Below are positions 27,520 through 36,699 of a DNA stretch of 64,000 bases, piece after piece. Made by a program: the position numbers and the translations under genes. Position 1 is the stretch's first letter. Each line of letters begins with the position of its first letter. The stretch spans positions 93,685 to 157,684 of the forward strand of contig CALUVL010000004.1 of NCBI GenBank assembly GCA_944324225.1, written 5' to 3'. The notes under the pieces were generated by a model. It saw nothing but the letters and a program-made list of their open reading frames with translations, was not told the origin of the DNA and made no database searches. Origin of the DNA: Candidatus Gastranaerophilales bacterium (GTDB lineage: Bacteria; Cyanobacteriota; Vampirovibrionia; Gastranaerophilales; Gastranaerophilaceae).

Positions 27520-28002
27520 ATGGCGGTCGAAAGATTGGCTACAAGTTTATATAACGCAAGAAACGGCAACATAACCTCTGAAGAAAACCGCAAAAAGGTT
27601 GGAGAAGCTGCTGTAGGAACAAGTGCGGCAGCAGCAGCCGGAAGAAAAGCCGGATTTAGTATGTTTAAATCTTCTCAAAAGGCATACAATCTTTCGGGAG
27701 AAGTTATAGATAATATCAAGCTTGCTAATAAACCAATAAAAGAAACAAAAGTTTTGTTCGGTAGTTTTGGACGAATGGCTAAAAAATATGCTGCTGCCCT
27801 GTCGGATTGGGTTCAGAAGGCTCCTGTAATCGGCAAATTAGTTAAGACCCCATTCTTTAAAGGAACTGCAAAATGTTTTGGCTCCGGACTTGCTCTTTTG
27901 ACACTTGCTTCAGGACTTACTAATATCGCTTCAACAGCTACAACCGCTTATGACAAACACATTAAAACTTCAAAATTTTTGAATTCACTGGATGAAGAAT
28001 AG
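27520..28002 (+). CDS. Hypothetical protein, partner of the gene at 26722
   Basis: 160 residues. Small-residue-rich segments (AAVGTSAAAAAGRKAGF near residue 28 and GSGLALLTLASGLTNIAS near 125) flank a basic middle. GAGGAGG lies eight bases before the ATG, inside the preceding gene. The shared layout and tight spacing suggest a two-protein unit of unknown function, possibly membrane associated. Confidence 0.6.
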   Translation: MAVERLATSLYNARNGNITSEENRKKVGEAAVGTSAAAAAGRKAGFSMFKSSQKAYNLSGEVIDNIKLANKPIKETKVLFGSFGRMAKKYAAALSDWVQKAPVIGKLVKTPFFKGTAKCFGSGLALLTLASGLTNIASTATTAYDKHIKTSKFLNSLDEE

Positions 28003-28010
28003 TTGTTTGT

Positions 28011-28691
28011 TTAGTCCTCTGATTCTCTGTTGTCAATCATAATCTGCCGCCACGGGTAATCTTTTTTAATTTCCCATCCGTCATATTGAATTAATCTGGC
28101 ACAGGCATGGCGTTTATCTTTAATGCTGACAAGCGGGTCATCAGCATTGCCTTTCGCGCAACTGTCAAGCAGCAATTCTCTCGTCTTTTGTTTGTAGCTT
28201 GGTGCCGAAGCAAAGAACTTTTCCGGATAGTCCGATGCAATAGAAAATAGAAAAGAATGTCTGCCGTCATATCTTTCGATTCCGCAATATTTGATATCAG
28301 TACAGTACATAAAATAAATTAACTTTGTCGAGCTTATATAACCGTTGAATCCGCTTCCGTCCAAAAATGTAACCTGAAAATCCCGACCATTAGATTTTAT
28401 TACTTCTTTATGCAGCGAACTTATATGTTTGTCAAGATACATATTGTACCAGTCTTCCAAACCTTCGCCGGACATTACCTGATCCTGTGTTGGCATCCAG
28501 CTTTGCAGTTCCCCATTGACATTTTCTGCCAGCATAATCGCCTGCATCATGACTGTATAGAATTTTTTGAGTTTATTTGCAGTAACTTTTTTTTCGTACC
28601 CTTCCATTAGCCCCGGCAGTGTCATTGCGATAACAACCCCTAAAATTCCGAGTGTTATCAATACTTCAGCCATTGTAAAACCTTTTTTCAT
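28011..28691 (-). CDS. Prepilin-type protein, paralogue of the one at 8753
   Basis: 226 residues. MKKG-FTMAEVLITLGILG is identical in its first 20 residues to the prepilin at 8753. The helix ends at VIAMTLPGLMEGYEKK. Both then share LKK.Y.V and NGE...W, and a DYPWR motif near the end; this copy continues for another 12 residues (QIMIDNRESED). AGAGGG lies before the ATG. It is divergent from the AbrB-like gene at 28798 with 106 bp between, the same arrangement as at 8470-9445. Confidence 0.85.
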   Translation of the reverse strand: MKKGFTMAEVLITLGILGVVIAMTLPGLMEGYEKKVTANKLKKFYTVMMQAIMLAENVNGELQSWMPTQDQVMSGEGLEDWYNMYLDKHISSLHKEVIKSNGRDFQVTFLDGSGFNGYISSTKLIYFMYCTDIKYCGIERYDGRHSFLFSIASDYPEKFFASAPSYKQKTRELLLDSCAKGNADDPLVSIKDKRHACARLIQYDGWEIKKDYPWRQIMIDNRESED

Positions 28692-28713
28692 AAATAAACC
28701 CTCTTAAAATGTA

Positions 28714-28726
28714 CATACATGGTATG
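28714..28726. promoter_or_regulatory. Palindrome CATACATGGTATG in the second AbrB-like/prepilin gap
   Basis: Five-base arms CATAC and GTATG flank ATG, 23 bp upstream of the prepilin start. Copies of AAATGT in both orientations lie further along the gap. It is a candidate operator. Confidence 0.35.
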
Positions 28727-28797
28727 GTTAAATGTTCTATTAGAAAATATATTACACATTTATTATGATATTGTCAAGTTAAATGTAAGGATATTGT

Positions 28798-28971
28798 ATG
28801 GATAGAAAATTGATGCGCAACGGAAACGGCTGGGCACTGTGTCTGAATGCTACCATATTGGATTTGTTGAAAGTTAATCCAAAAACCGATATGGTTGAAT
28901 ATACTATAGAACGTGATAAACTTATTATCACCAGAAGTGATAGAAAAAGAGATGATATAAAAGAAGATTAA
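28798..28971 (+). CDS. Small SpoVT/AbrB-like DNA-binding protein, copy 2
   Basis: 57 residues: MDRKLMRNGNGWALCL, then NATILDLLKVNPKTDM, then VEYTIERDKLIITRSD and a charged tail. It aligns with copy 1 along the whole length (G.GWAL, LL.L..VNP.TDM, I/VKIT-type strand). AAGGA lies before the ATG. It is divergent from a prepilin gene, and folP starts 27 bp downstream. Confidence 0.72.
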   Translation: MDRKLMRNGNGWALCLNATILDLLKVNPKTDMVEYTIERDKLIITRSDRKRDDIKED

Positions 28972-28986
28972 ATCGTAATTTTTTGC

Positions 28987-28992
28987 TAAACT
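28987..28992 (+). promoter_or_regulatory. -10-like TAAACT 6 nt before folP ATG
   Basis: TAAACT, six bases, then ATG at 28999, with no ribosome-binding site. It is a weaker member of the leaderless set. Confidence 0.35.
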
Positions 28993-28998
28993 TATATT

Positions 28999-30138
28999 AT
29001 GAAAAATTTTATTTTAAAAGAGATTGCCACTAATGATATGGAGACCGAGCTTGAGCGTATCGGTTTTGACAAAACATACACTTCACGCGGAACCTTAAAA
29101 TTTGAGTATAAGAATATCAAGATCTATTCACTTACCCCGCCGCAGGCAAATATCCTAAAACAAACCGCACTTTCTGTCGGCGCAGACTGTGCAACCCATA
29201 GAGATGTTATAACTTCCAAAACTGAAAAAAGCGACTGTATCTTAGGCGGGAGTATTTCACAATTAAAAAAAATCGCACAAAAACTTGAAAACCAGCCGTT
29301 CGGACTGAAGAATTTAGGTGAAAATATCAGGGCATTTGCTGAATACAAAAAGCCTTCCGTAGCTACAAAAGTTGTCGGAATTTTGAACCTCACGCCGGAC
29401 TCATTTTCTGACGGAGGGGAATTTTTGGACTATGACAAAGCAAAAGAGCATTTTCAATATATGGTTGAATCAGGTGCAGATATTATAGACATAGGCGCGG
29501 AATCTACAAGGCCTTATTCAACGCCGGTTTCAGCAGAAGCGCAAATAGGCAGAATTCTTCCGATATTAAAATATGCAAAGGAAAGCAAGATTACCGTGCC
29601 TGTAAGTATTGATACCAGAAGCGCGGAAGTTGCCCGAAAATGTATTGAATCAGGCGCTGTTATAATTAACGATGTGTCAGGCTTTGATTATGACGAAAAA
29701 ATGGCTGATGTGATTGCAAAATATGGTGTTAAAATTATTATTCAGCATTCTAAAGGCGACCCGCAGACTATGCAGGACAACCCTGTTTATGAAAATTTAA
29801 TGGATGAGATTTATCTGAAATTAAAGGAAAAAGTAGATTTTGCCCTTTCAAAAGGAATTAAAAAAGAAAACATAATCGTCGACCCCGGAATTGGATTTGG
29901 CAAAACAAGAGAGGATAATTTTGAAATTTTGAAACGGATAGAAGAATTTAACGGACTCGGGTGTGAGATTATGCTCGGGCTTTCACGCAAATCCTTATTA
30001 GGAATGAAAGATGAAACCAACGAGATGAAAGATATTTTTACGGTGGCATTGAACACTCTTGCAGTAGAAAATAAAGTAGATTATATCCGTGTCCACAACG
30101 TTTCTCTGCATAAAAAATTGCTTGAAGTTTTAAAGTGA
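28999..30138 (+). CDS. folP: Dihydropteroate synthase with N-terminal extension
   Basis: 379 residues. It joins p-aminobenzoate to the pterin diphosphate in folate synthesis. The catalytic TIM barrel starts near residue 125 and shows VGILNLTPDSFSDGG, IDIGAESTRP, VSIDTRSAEVA, IINDVSG, VDPGIGFGKT and LGLSRKS. An extra domain of about 120 residues precedes it; longer forms like this are known in some anaerobes, but the domain has no function I can name. The sulfonamide-binding loops look intact. Confidence 0.93.
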   Translation: MKNFILKEIATNDMETELERIGFDKTYTSRGTLKFEYKNIKIYSLTPPQANILKQTALSVGADCATHRDVITSKTEKSDCILGGSISQLKKIAQKLENQPFGLKNLGENIRAFAEYKKPSVATKVVGILNLTPDSFSDGGEFLDYDKAKEHFQYMVESGADIIDIGAESTRPYSTPVSAEAQIGRILPILKYAKESKITVPVSIDTRSAEVARKCIESGAVIINDVSGFDYDEKMADVIAKYGVKIIIQHSKGDPQTMQDNPVYENLMDEIYLKLKEKVDFALSKGIKKENIIVDPGIGFGKTREDNFEILKRIEEFNGLGCEIMLGLSRKSLLGMKDETNEMKDIFTVALNTLAVENKVDYIRVHNVSLHKKLLEVLK

Positions 30139-30238
30139 GTAGTTGTATTTAGCAAATGCCCGTATCATGACTTTTCAAGAAAAATCATTAAGTCTTTTGT
30201 ATGAAATCTTATATTTTACCTACATCAAACGGTTGATT

Positions 30239-30256
30239 TTAAGTAAAAGCACTTAA
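30239..30256. promoter_or_regulatory. Palindrome upstream of the flagellar-type cluster
   Basis: TTAAGT and ACTTAA flank six bases in the 168-bp gap before fliE. No sigma-28 or sigma-54 promoter is convincing there. AGGGAA precedes the fliE ATG. Confidence 0.3.
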
Positions 30257-30306
30257 CAAAATCGCTAAGTATAAGTTAATATAAGAAAAGAAAGGCAGGG
30301 AATCAG

Positions 30307-30654
30307 ATGGAATACAATGCAGGCTGGATGCCAAAGTATGATTTAGAAGCCCGCATTCAGCATACAAAACTTGACAACGGACTTTATGGAATGCCGCCGG
30401 CAAGGCTTGAGAGAATGGAATCTCCATCAACAGGAGACTTTAAAGCTGTATTTTCTGGGCTTGTAGAAAATCTGAATGCTGAACTGAATGCACCTGACAA
30501 CCTTTTGAAAGATGTAATGAGCGGGAATAACAACATTGATATTCATGATGTAATGACAGCAATGGCAAAATCCGAAATCAGTGTAAACGTAGCAACGCAA
30601 ATTACAGGGAAAGTCATTCAGGCTTATGACAAAGTTATGCAAATTCAGGTATAA
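30307..30654 (+). CDS. fliE: Flagellar hook-basal body protein FliE
   Basis: 115 residues, the usual size. FliE links the MS-ring to the rod. The C-terminal part fits the family: NNIDIHDVMTAMAKSEISVNVATQITGKVIQAYDKVMQIQV carries the DIHDVM...A..s......i..Kv..AY..im...V pattern (only part quoted per motif). The N-terminal 35 residues are unlike other members. It is the first gene of a five-gene set transcribed to the right. Confidence 0.85.
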   Translation: MEYNAGWMPKYDLEARIQHTKLDNGLYGMPPARLERMESPSTGDFKAVFSGLVENLNAELNAPDNLLKDVMSGNNNIDIHDVMTAMAKSEISVNVATQITGKVIQAYDKVMQIQV

Positions 30655-30719
30655 AAACGTATTTGCATTTCATTAGGGAATCCAGAACTTACAAAATTTA
30701 AAAACAGACCGGGGAAAAT

Positions 30720-32366
30720 ATGGACTTTCAAAAAATACTGGAAAACAAACCATTGTTATACGGGATTATAGGCGGAATTGTAATTTTGCTTGCCTTGTTT
30801 ACGACAATCGGAATTGTTGTGAACAACGGCAAAAACAGTAAAGGTGCCGCAAGAGTGGTCAGTGAAAAGGTTATAAAAGAACCGCTTGACCTTTTGACAA
30901 CAGATAATCTCGGGAAAGCTATTGAAATTCAGGCGCTGCTGTCAAGGGAAGGTATTGTTGCAAGCCGTAAAACCGAAGGTACAAAGTCCACAATATTTTT
31001 GAATTCCTACACAATGACCCAGCGGGATCAGGCGCTTCTTGCAATTGTAAAAAGCGGTTTGATGGATCAGAATGTCGGACTTGAAATTTTTGATAAAGGC
31101 GATTTTACATCAACAAAAGAAGATAAAAAAATCCGTCTTGCCCGTGCAATAAACGGTGAATTGTCACGATTAATCAGAAAAATTCCGCCTATAGAGAATG
31201 CATCGGTATTTATTTCTATTCCGGAGCAGTCAATGTTTACATCTATGCAAAAACCTGTAACGGCAACGGTTCAGGTTTCAATTCCAGCAGGAGATAAACT
31301 TGACCCGTTGAAAGTTAAAGCAATTACAAACCTTCTTCTCGGAAGTGTCAGCGGACTTGTATCAGATAATGTTTCTATAACTGACACGAATGGCAACGTT
31401 TATTCAAGTATGATAGACGCTGATGATGAGATGCTTGCAAAGCTTCAGGAAAATGATAAATACATGCAGCAAAAAGTTTCCAGACAGCTCGACCGATTGA
31501 TAGGTGCCGGTAACTATACGGCAACTGTCAGCACATACTTAAGACAAGCCCCTATGGAAAGAACAAGGATTGAGTATGATCCGAATCAGAAAACAGCAGT
31601 AACAGAACAATCATTTACAGAAGGTCTCGGGGATCAAACACGTGACAGCAACCAGAGTCCGAATGCTGTCAGTGTATATATTCCAAATGGTATAGCTGCA
31701 GGTGGTCAGAATTCAACGCAGGATAGAAGTTACTCACGTTCTGCAACAGAAACTCAATACGGCGTTACAAAAACACAGACAAATGAATACATAAAACCCG
31801 GTGTTATTGAAGAAATTTCAATTGCAGTAACAATGGAAAAGACAGCAATTCCAGCAAATACAACTGTAGAAGAATTAAAAGAATTAATTGCCCGTACCGC
31901 AAGCCCGAAAGCTTTGCCAGAAAATGTAACAATTGCATTTTCAGATACTTCAGAACTTAACCTTGCAGGTGACAGGCAGGCAAATCTTCCAAAACCCGAC
32001 GAAAGCGGCAACCCGTGGTGGATTACGATTGCTCTGTGTGTAATCGGATTGATAGCTGTATCAAGAGCGGTTCACAGCAAATTGAGAAAGGCTCAGGAAG
32101 AACACGAAAAAGAAGTTGCAATGCTAAGACAAAAAGAAGCTGAGCAAGACAAACTTATTCAGGATATGAACGCTCGTGCAGCCCAGTTGACAGAACGTCA
32201 GTCAGAACTTGCTCAAGGTCTTTTGGAAGCGCAGCAGAAAGAATATCTGGCACTTCACACCACCGACGATCTTGTAAATACTCTTGCAAATATGTCTGCA
32301 AATCTTTCTGAAGCCAACGAAGAAGACGCTGCTGACAAGATTAAGAGCTGGATAGAAGAAACTTAA
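30720..32366 (+). CDS. fliF: Flagellar MS-ring protein FliF
   Basis: 548 residues, full flagellar size, twice that of SctJ of injectisomes. Membrane helices lie at about 13-34 and 431-449. Between them are the ring-building domains (PLDLLTTDNLGKAIEIQALL, then ARAINGELSRLIRKIPPIENASV with the ISIPE.S-type strand, then VKAITNLLLGSVSGL) and a beta-collar region (SVYIPNGIAAGG). The cytoplasmic C-terminal end EEDAADKIKSWIEE matches the segment by which FliF binds FliG. GGGGAA lies before the ATG. Confidence 0.92.
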   Translation: MDFQKILENKPLLYGIIGGIVILLALFTTIGIVVNNGKNSKGAARVVSEKVIKEPLDLLTTDNLGKAIEIQALLSREGIVASRKTEGTKSTIFLNSYTMTQRDQALLAIVKSGLMDQNVGLEIFDKGDFTSTKEDKKIRLARAINGELSRLIRKIPPIENASVFISIPEQSMFTSMQKPVTATVQVSIPAGDKLDPLKVKAITNLLLGSVSGLVSDNVSITDTNGNVYSSMIDADDEMLAKLQENDKYMQQKVSRQLDRLIGAGNYTATVSTYLRQAPMERTRIEYDPNQKTAVTEQSFTEGLGDQTRDSNQSPNAVSVYIPNGIAAGGQNSTQDRSYSRSATETQYGVTKTQTNEYIKPGVIEEISIAVTMEKTAIPANTTVEELKELIARTASPKALPENVTIAFSDTSELNLAGDRQANLPKPDESGNPWWITIALCVIGLIAVSRAVHSKLRKAQEEHEKEVAMLRQKEAEQDKLIQDMNARAAQLTERQSELAQGLLEAQQKEYLALHTTDDLVNTLANMSANLSEANEEDAADKIKSWIEET

Positions 32367-32412
32367 AATATTCTCCGGCGCCGGTAAAAATTAAAGGAAA
32401 AAAGGAAAATTA

Positions 32413-33471
32413 ATGGCAATACAAGGGTTTAATTACGAAGAATTTGCAAAAAATTTGACAGATCAGGCAAAAGAGATAGTTCCTGCGGATTTTAACGATA
32501 ATCAGAAACAGTTTGTCGTAAACACTTTATACAACTTCTCCAATATGGCAGGAAAGGCTCTGGCTGAGGATAAGCAGAGCGGATTTACTGCAGATCAGGC
32601 AATGATGATAACCCAGATTATTGCCGAGTGGTCATTTCACAAATCTGTTGACCTTATAAGATCTGGAATTCCGCAGCAATTTTGGGATCCGATAATGCAG
32701 AAGATTGCTTACACGATTTTTGAAATCGCACAACAGACTTTCAAGCAAAATCTTCCTCAGGATCAAATATTACAGCTTATTGAACACCATGTAAAAAAAG
32801 CTTATGATGAATCAATAAAAGAATTAAAAGACAGAAATCTTATAGATGAAGGTTTGATGGAAAGAGCTGTGAAGCAGTCAAACATTGACACAATGATGCA
32901 GCAGATGCAGGAAGAACCGCCTGCCCCGCCTCCTGCTCCTGCTCAGCCGGCACCTAATAGGGCGCCTCAGACTCCTGCTGCACCAAAGGGATCTGCAAAA
33001 CCTGTTCCTGCCGGAGCACAGGCAGCCCCTGTTGATATGTCTAAGCCTCTGGAAAAATATAAACCTCCAAAACTTCTCAAACTTGTTGCAGTTGCTCTTC
33101 TTTTAAAACGTGTTACGGATGACAGAGTTCAGTCAATTTTGAATCATTTTGAACAGGATGATGCCGGAACTGTTTTAAGATATATGTATGTGGATAATCT
33201 GGAAGAAAAAGTTGACCCGTCAGTTACAATGCGGGTGCTTGAAGATATCGGCAAAAATCTTCCGTCCGCAACAGAAGTTAATACAAATTTACTTGTCGAA
33301 AGAGTAAAAGCAACCGCTTCAATGATGGACCGACAAAAGCTGGAAGCAATGGTGCAGCTTGAAAGAGCCAATGTCCGCAGGTTTGTTTTTAATGCACTTG
33401 AAGGTGAATTTTATAAAATGCCACCCCGTGTTGCAGCGGTTATTGCCTCGCATCTGGAACATAGTGTATAA
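32413..33471 (+). CDS. Unassigned protein in the FliG position (very divergent FliG or replacement)
   Basis: 352 residues between fliF and fliH, exactly where fliG lies in canonical clusters. Residues 1-165 are helical, then a proline/alanine linker (about 168-215). Residues 216-352 are helical again and contain LLKRVTDDRVQSILNHFEQDDAGTVLRYMY, faintly like the FliG middle domain (iL.hl....aa.iL). The FliG N-terminal domain, the EHPQ motif and the charged torque helix are not visible. It could be a remodelled switch protein that docks on the FliF tail. A canonical FliG elsewhere in the genome would change this view. Confidence 0.6.
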   Translation: MAIQGFNYEEFAKNLTDQAKEIVPADFNDNQKQFVVNTLYNFSNMAGKALAEDKQSGFTADQAMMITQIIAEWSFHKSVDLIRSGIPQQFWDPIMQKIAYTIFEIAQQTFKQNLPQDQILQLIEHHVKKAYDESIKELKDRNLIDEGLMERAVKQSNIDTMMQQMQEEPPAPPPAPAQPAPNRAPQTPAAPKGSAKPVPAGAQAAPVDMSKPLEKYKPPKLLKLVAVALLLKRVTDDRVQSILNHFEQDDAGTVLRYMYVDNLEEKVDPSVTMRVLEDIGKNLPSATEVNTNLLVERVKATASMMDRQKLEAMVQLERANVRRFVFNALEGEFYKMPPRVAAVIASHLEHSV

Positions 33472-33483
33472 TAAAATTAAATC

Positions 33484-34317
33484 ATGATTATTAAAAAGAA
33501 AACTACCGGAAAACCTGAAATTTCCAAACCGGAAAACACAAAGGTTCAGCCAGAAGCGGAGGATTTGGGATATGCGTCGCTTCCTGAAGTTGAGCCGTCT
33601 TTTGCCGAACAGAATTTTGAAGAAGAAAATTTTGAAATGACGCAGGGTGAGTTTTTGGAAGATGCGGAACAACCTCAGGAGCAAGCCCCGCCGCAGCCGC
33701 AAGAGCCTGAGGAAATAGATCTTTTTAATCTGGATAACATAGACTTCAAACAGCGACACGAAAGAAGACGAGGCGACCGCAGGCGGGGTTTCAGGCGTGT
33801 TGATGACCGAAATTTAATCTCCAGAGCCAGAGAAGAAGCCGACAGCATAAGAGAAGCTGCAAACAAGGAAGGTTATCAGGAGGGACTTAACAGGGCTGCG
33901 GAAGATCTTGAACAAATAAAAAGAACATTTACGGCATTTATGAATGCCCCGCAGGAAGTTTTTGAATATATAGCTCCTGATATTTTGGAAATAAGCATTG
34001 ATATAGCCCAAAAAATTATTAAGAATGAAATAAAACAAAATCCGGAAGTTGTTATCGCAAAAATTACGGAAATTCTAAAAACACTTTCAAAAGAAGAACC
34101 AAAGGTTACGATAAGGGTTAATCCGGCGCAGGTAGGTATAGCAAAGCAAGGAATTCCCGATATGTTGAATGATGCGGGATTAGATGCAAAAATAGTCGTA
34201 TTGCCTGACGAAACAGTGACAGAAGGCGGGTGTATTGTGTCAACCAACAATGGTGTAATTGATGCAACGATTGAAAGCCAGCTTGCAATAATTAAGGAGG
34301 CTCTGAAAGAAGTTTAA
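33484..34317 (+). CDS. fliH: Flagellar assembly protein FliH
   Basis: 277 residues. FliH (and SctL) bind the export ATPase FliI/SctN and hold it at the export gate. Residues 1-85 are acidic and proline-rich. A strongly basic RRRGDRRRGFRR patch follows near residue 95, and then the family part: helical ISRAREEADSIREAANKEGYQEGLN, and a C-terminal domain ending EGGCIVSTNNGVIDATIESQL. No fliI gene follows. There is no ribosome site; TAAAAT lies six bases before the ATG. The stop overlaps flhA by one base (TAATG). Confidence 0.82.
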   Translation: MIIKKKTTGKPEISKPENTKVQPEAEDLGYASLPEVEPSFAEQNFEEENFEMTQGEFLEDAEQPQEQAPPQPQEPEEIDLFNLDNIDFKQRHERRRGDRRRGFRRVDDRNLISRAREEADSIREAANKEGYQEGLNRAAEDLEQIKRTFTAFMNAPQEVFEYIAPDILEISIDIAQKIIKNEIKQNPEVVIAKITEILKTLSKEEPKVTIRVNPAQVGIAKQGIPDMLNDAGLDAKIVVLPDETVTEGGCIVSTNNGVIDATIESQLAIIKEALKEV

Positions 34318-36422
34318 TGGCAGCACAGGGATCAGCAGGAAGCACAAATTTAAGCGAAGTCGCAATGGCGATATTCGTTTTGCTGCTCATTGTTCTTTTA
34401 CTGGTAGAGCTGCCAAACTGGGTTGTAAACGTTTCTATTTGTTTGAATATTACGCTCGGTGTTGTCCTTTTGATGATATCGTTGTATGTAAAAAAGACAC
34501 TTGAACTTGCGGCATTTCCGTCAATTATTCTTATCGGAACAATGTTCAGGCTTGTACTTTCAATTGCATCAACAAGGCTGATTCTTTCAAAAGGTGAAGC
34601 CGGAGAAGTTATCCACGCATTCGGGACCTTTGTAACCGGCGGTAACATGGTTGTCGGCGGTGTTATCTTCCTTATCATAACGGTTGTACAGTTTATGGTA
34701 ATCACAAAAGGTGCGGAACGTATCGCTGAGGTTTCCGCAAGGTTTGCACTTGATGCTATGCCCGGTAAACAGATGACAATTGACGCTGACTTCAATGCAG
34801 GTTTGATATCGCCTGAAGAAGCGACCCAGAGACGTGAAGATTTGCAGAGAGAATCAAACCTCTTCGGTTCAATGGATGGTGCGATGAAGTTCGTAAAAGG
34901 AGATACCATTGCAGGTATCATTATCGTACTTATTAACATTATCGGCGGGTTGTGCGTCGGATGTTTAATGAACCAGATGCCGATTGAAGAAGCTGTTTCA
35001 AGATATACAATCCTGACAATCGGTGACGGTTTGGCATCTCAGGTTCCGTCGCTTTTGATGTCAATTGCGGCAGGTATCTTTATGACACGTGCTTCTGCCG
35101 CAAATTCATTGGGTTCTGATGTTACGGCTGAAATCAAAAGCAAACCGAATGCATTGTTTTTGTCAGCGGGGTTCTTGTTATTGCTGGCATTTACGGGGCA
35201 TACGTGGTTCTGGCAGGGGACAGGACTTCCGTTTTTACCGTTCTTCCTTTTTGCTATAGGACTTGCGATTACCGGATTTTCAACTCTTATTAATGCGGAT
35301 GTTCAATCTCAGTTAGGGCAGTTGGAAAGCGTCAGACAGAACATGCAGGATCTTGTTAACCCGAACAGAATGTATGAGCGTTTAGGGGTTGATATTTTGA
35401 GCCTTCAGGTCGGGTCAAATCTGCTTGTAATTGCGGATCCTGATCAGGAAGGCCAACTGCTTGCCAAAATAGCCGCTCTTCGTCAAAGGGTTACGGATGA
35501 GCTGGGGTATATTCTTCCTAACATAAGAATTATGGATTCTTCGGCTCTGGATGCAAATGAATATATGATTCAAATCCGTGGCAACACTGTTGATACAGGG
35601 TATGTTTATCCCGGAAGGTTGATGGTTATTGCAGATCAGTGGGATGCTGTTAAAAAAGAGGTTCCGCAGGATGCGATTATCGGTATAGACCCGACTTATC
35701 AGACGCAGGCGTACTGGATTACTCCTGATGATGCCAAGTCTGTCCGTTCGGTTGCAGCTTTTGATTCAACAGATGTTATTGTTACACACCTTCAGGAATG
35801 TGTAAGAAAACATGTTGATGAAGTTATGACAAAAACGGATGTACTTAAACTTATGGAACTTGTACGTTCTCAAGACCCGACACTGGTTAATGACCTTGTG
35901 CCTACTATTATATCAACAAGCGATTTAAGAAAAATCTTTGTTAACCTTATTAGAGAAAAAGTTTCAATTAAGGATATTATTTTTGTGTTTGAAAGACTGT
36001 GCGATTATGCAAGATTTTCAAAGGAGCCTGATATTTTGTCAGAGCGATTAAGGGCAGCTCTGGGGCGGCAAATCTGTCTTGCTAATGTTGAAGATGACAA
36101 AGTTTTGTATGCACTGACTCTTTCGCCAGAATGGGAAAAAACTCTTGATGACAGTTGCCAAAGAACAGAGCTTGGAACGATGTTCCTTCTGAATCCGATG
36201 CAGGTACAGGAATTGATAGAAACAACGGCCTCTACAATGGTGCGTGCGCATCAAGCATGCGGAAGAAACCCTGTTATCCTGTGTTCGCCAAGAATTCGTC
36301 TGCCTTTGTATCAGCTTCTTGAAAGGCATATTCCGACGATTGTCGTTATTTCTTATTCCGAATTGATTACGGATATTAAGGTTGAGGCGGTGGATACAAT
36401 CGGCGAAAGTTATGCTATGTAA
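34317..36422 (+). CDS. flhA: Flagellar export gate protein FlhA
   Basis: 701 residues. FlhA forms the nine-fold export gate that takes in substrates. About eight membrane helices fill residues 15-330. The FHIPEP signature is visible as [19 protein letters not shown] with IDADFNAG, and the segment [20 protein letters not shown] is typical. The C-terminal cytoplasmic domain (about 350-701) is complete, with [18 protein letters not shown] and a normal end. Separating FlhA from SctV by eye is not safe; the full-length FliF neighbour favours flagellar type. Confidence 0.9.
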   Translation: MAAQGSAGSTNLSEVAMAIFVLLLIVLLLVELPNWVVNVSICLNITLGVVLLMISLYVKKTLELAAFPSIILIGTMFRLVLSIASTRLILSKGEAGEVIHAFGTFVTGGNMVVGGVIFLIITVVQFMVITKGAERIAEVSARFALDAMPGKQMTIDADFNAGLISPEEATQRREDLQRESNLFGSMDGAMKFVKGDTIAGIIIVLINIIGGLCVGCLMNQMPIEEAVSRYTILTIGDGLASQVPSLLMSIAAGIFMTRASAANSLGSDVTAEIKSKPNALFLSAGFLLLLAFTGHTWFWQGTGLPFLPFFLFAIGLAITGFSTLINADVQSQLGQLESVRQNMQDLVNPNRMYERLGVDILSLQVGSNLLVIADPDQEGQLLAKIAALRQRVTDELGYILPNIRIMDSSALDANEYMIQIRGNTVDTGYVYPGRLMVIADQWDAVKKEVPQDAIIGIDPTYQTQAYWITPDDAKSVRSVAAFDSTDVIVTHLQECVRKHVDEVMTKTDVLKLMELVRSQDPTLVNDLVPTIISTSDLRKIFVNLIREKVSIKDIIFVFERLCDYARFSKEPDILSERLRAALGRQICLANVEDDKVLYALTLSPEWEKTLDDSCQRTELGTMFLLNPMQVQELIETTASTMVRAHQACGRNPVILCSPRIRLPLYQLLERHIPTIVVISYSELITDIKVEAVDTIGESYAM

Positions 36423-36432
36423 GGATTTTTTT

Positions 36433-36639
36433 ATGAAATCTTTTGTTTTGTTTTTAATAGGAATTTATCAAAAAATTTCAAAGTACACGCCATCAGTTTG
36501 CAGATTTTATCCGACGTGTTCAGAATATACACGTCAGGCTATTTTAAAGTACGGGCTTAGAAAAGGCGTATGGCTCGGAATAAAACGAATTTGCCGCTGT
36601 CATCCCTGGAATGAAGGCGGATATGATCCTGTACCATGA
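36433..36639 (+). CDS. yidD: Membrane protein insertion efficiency factor YidD
   Basis: 68 residues from the ATG at 36433, with AAGGA seven bases upstream directly after the flhA stop. [24 protein letters not shown] and [16 protein letters not shown] are the family hallmarks. It is a membrane-associated protein thought to help YidC-dependent insertion. It is normally beside rnpA and yidC; here it is the last gene of the flagellar-type cluster. Confidence 0.93.
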   Translation: MKSFVLFLIGIYQKISKYTPSVCRFYPTCSEYTRQAILKYGLRKGVWLGIKRICRCHPWNEGGYDPVP

Positions 36640-36699
36640 TGTGGTGTGGATTAATGTTTGCAAGCAAGTGTTTATATCTACAGGTTTGAATGTTTTGCG

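Noticed and set aside
30139..30306. Sigma-28 or sigma-54 promoter before fliE
   Set aside because: No GG-N10-GC element and no TAAA-N15-GCCGATAA match was found; only a palindrome is noted.
34317..36422. Injectisome SctV rather than FlhA
   Set aside because: The motifs fit both, but a full-length FliF and a FliE next to it fit a flagellar-type system. I kept FlhA.
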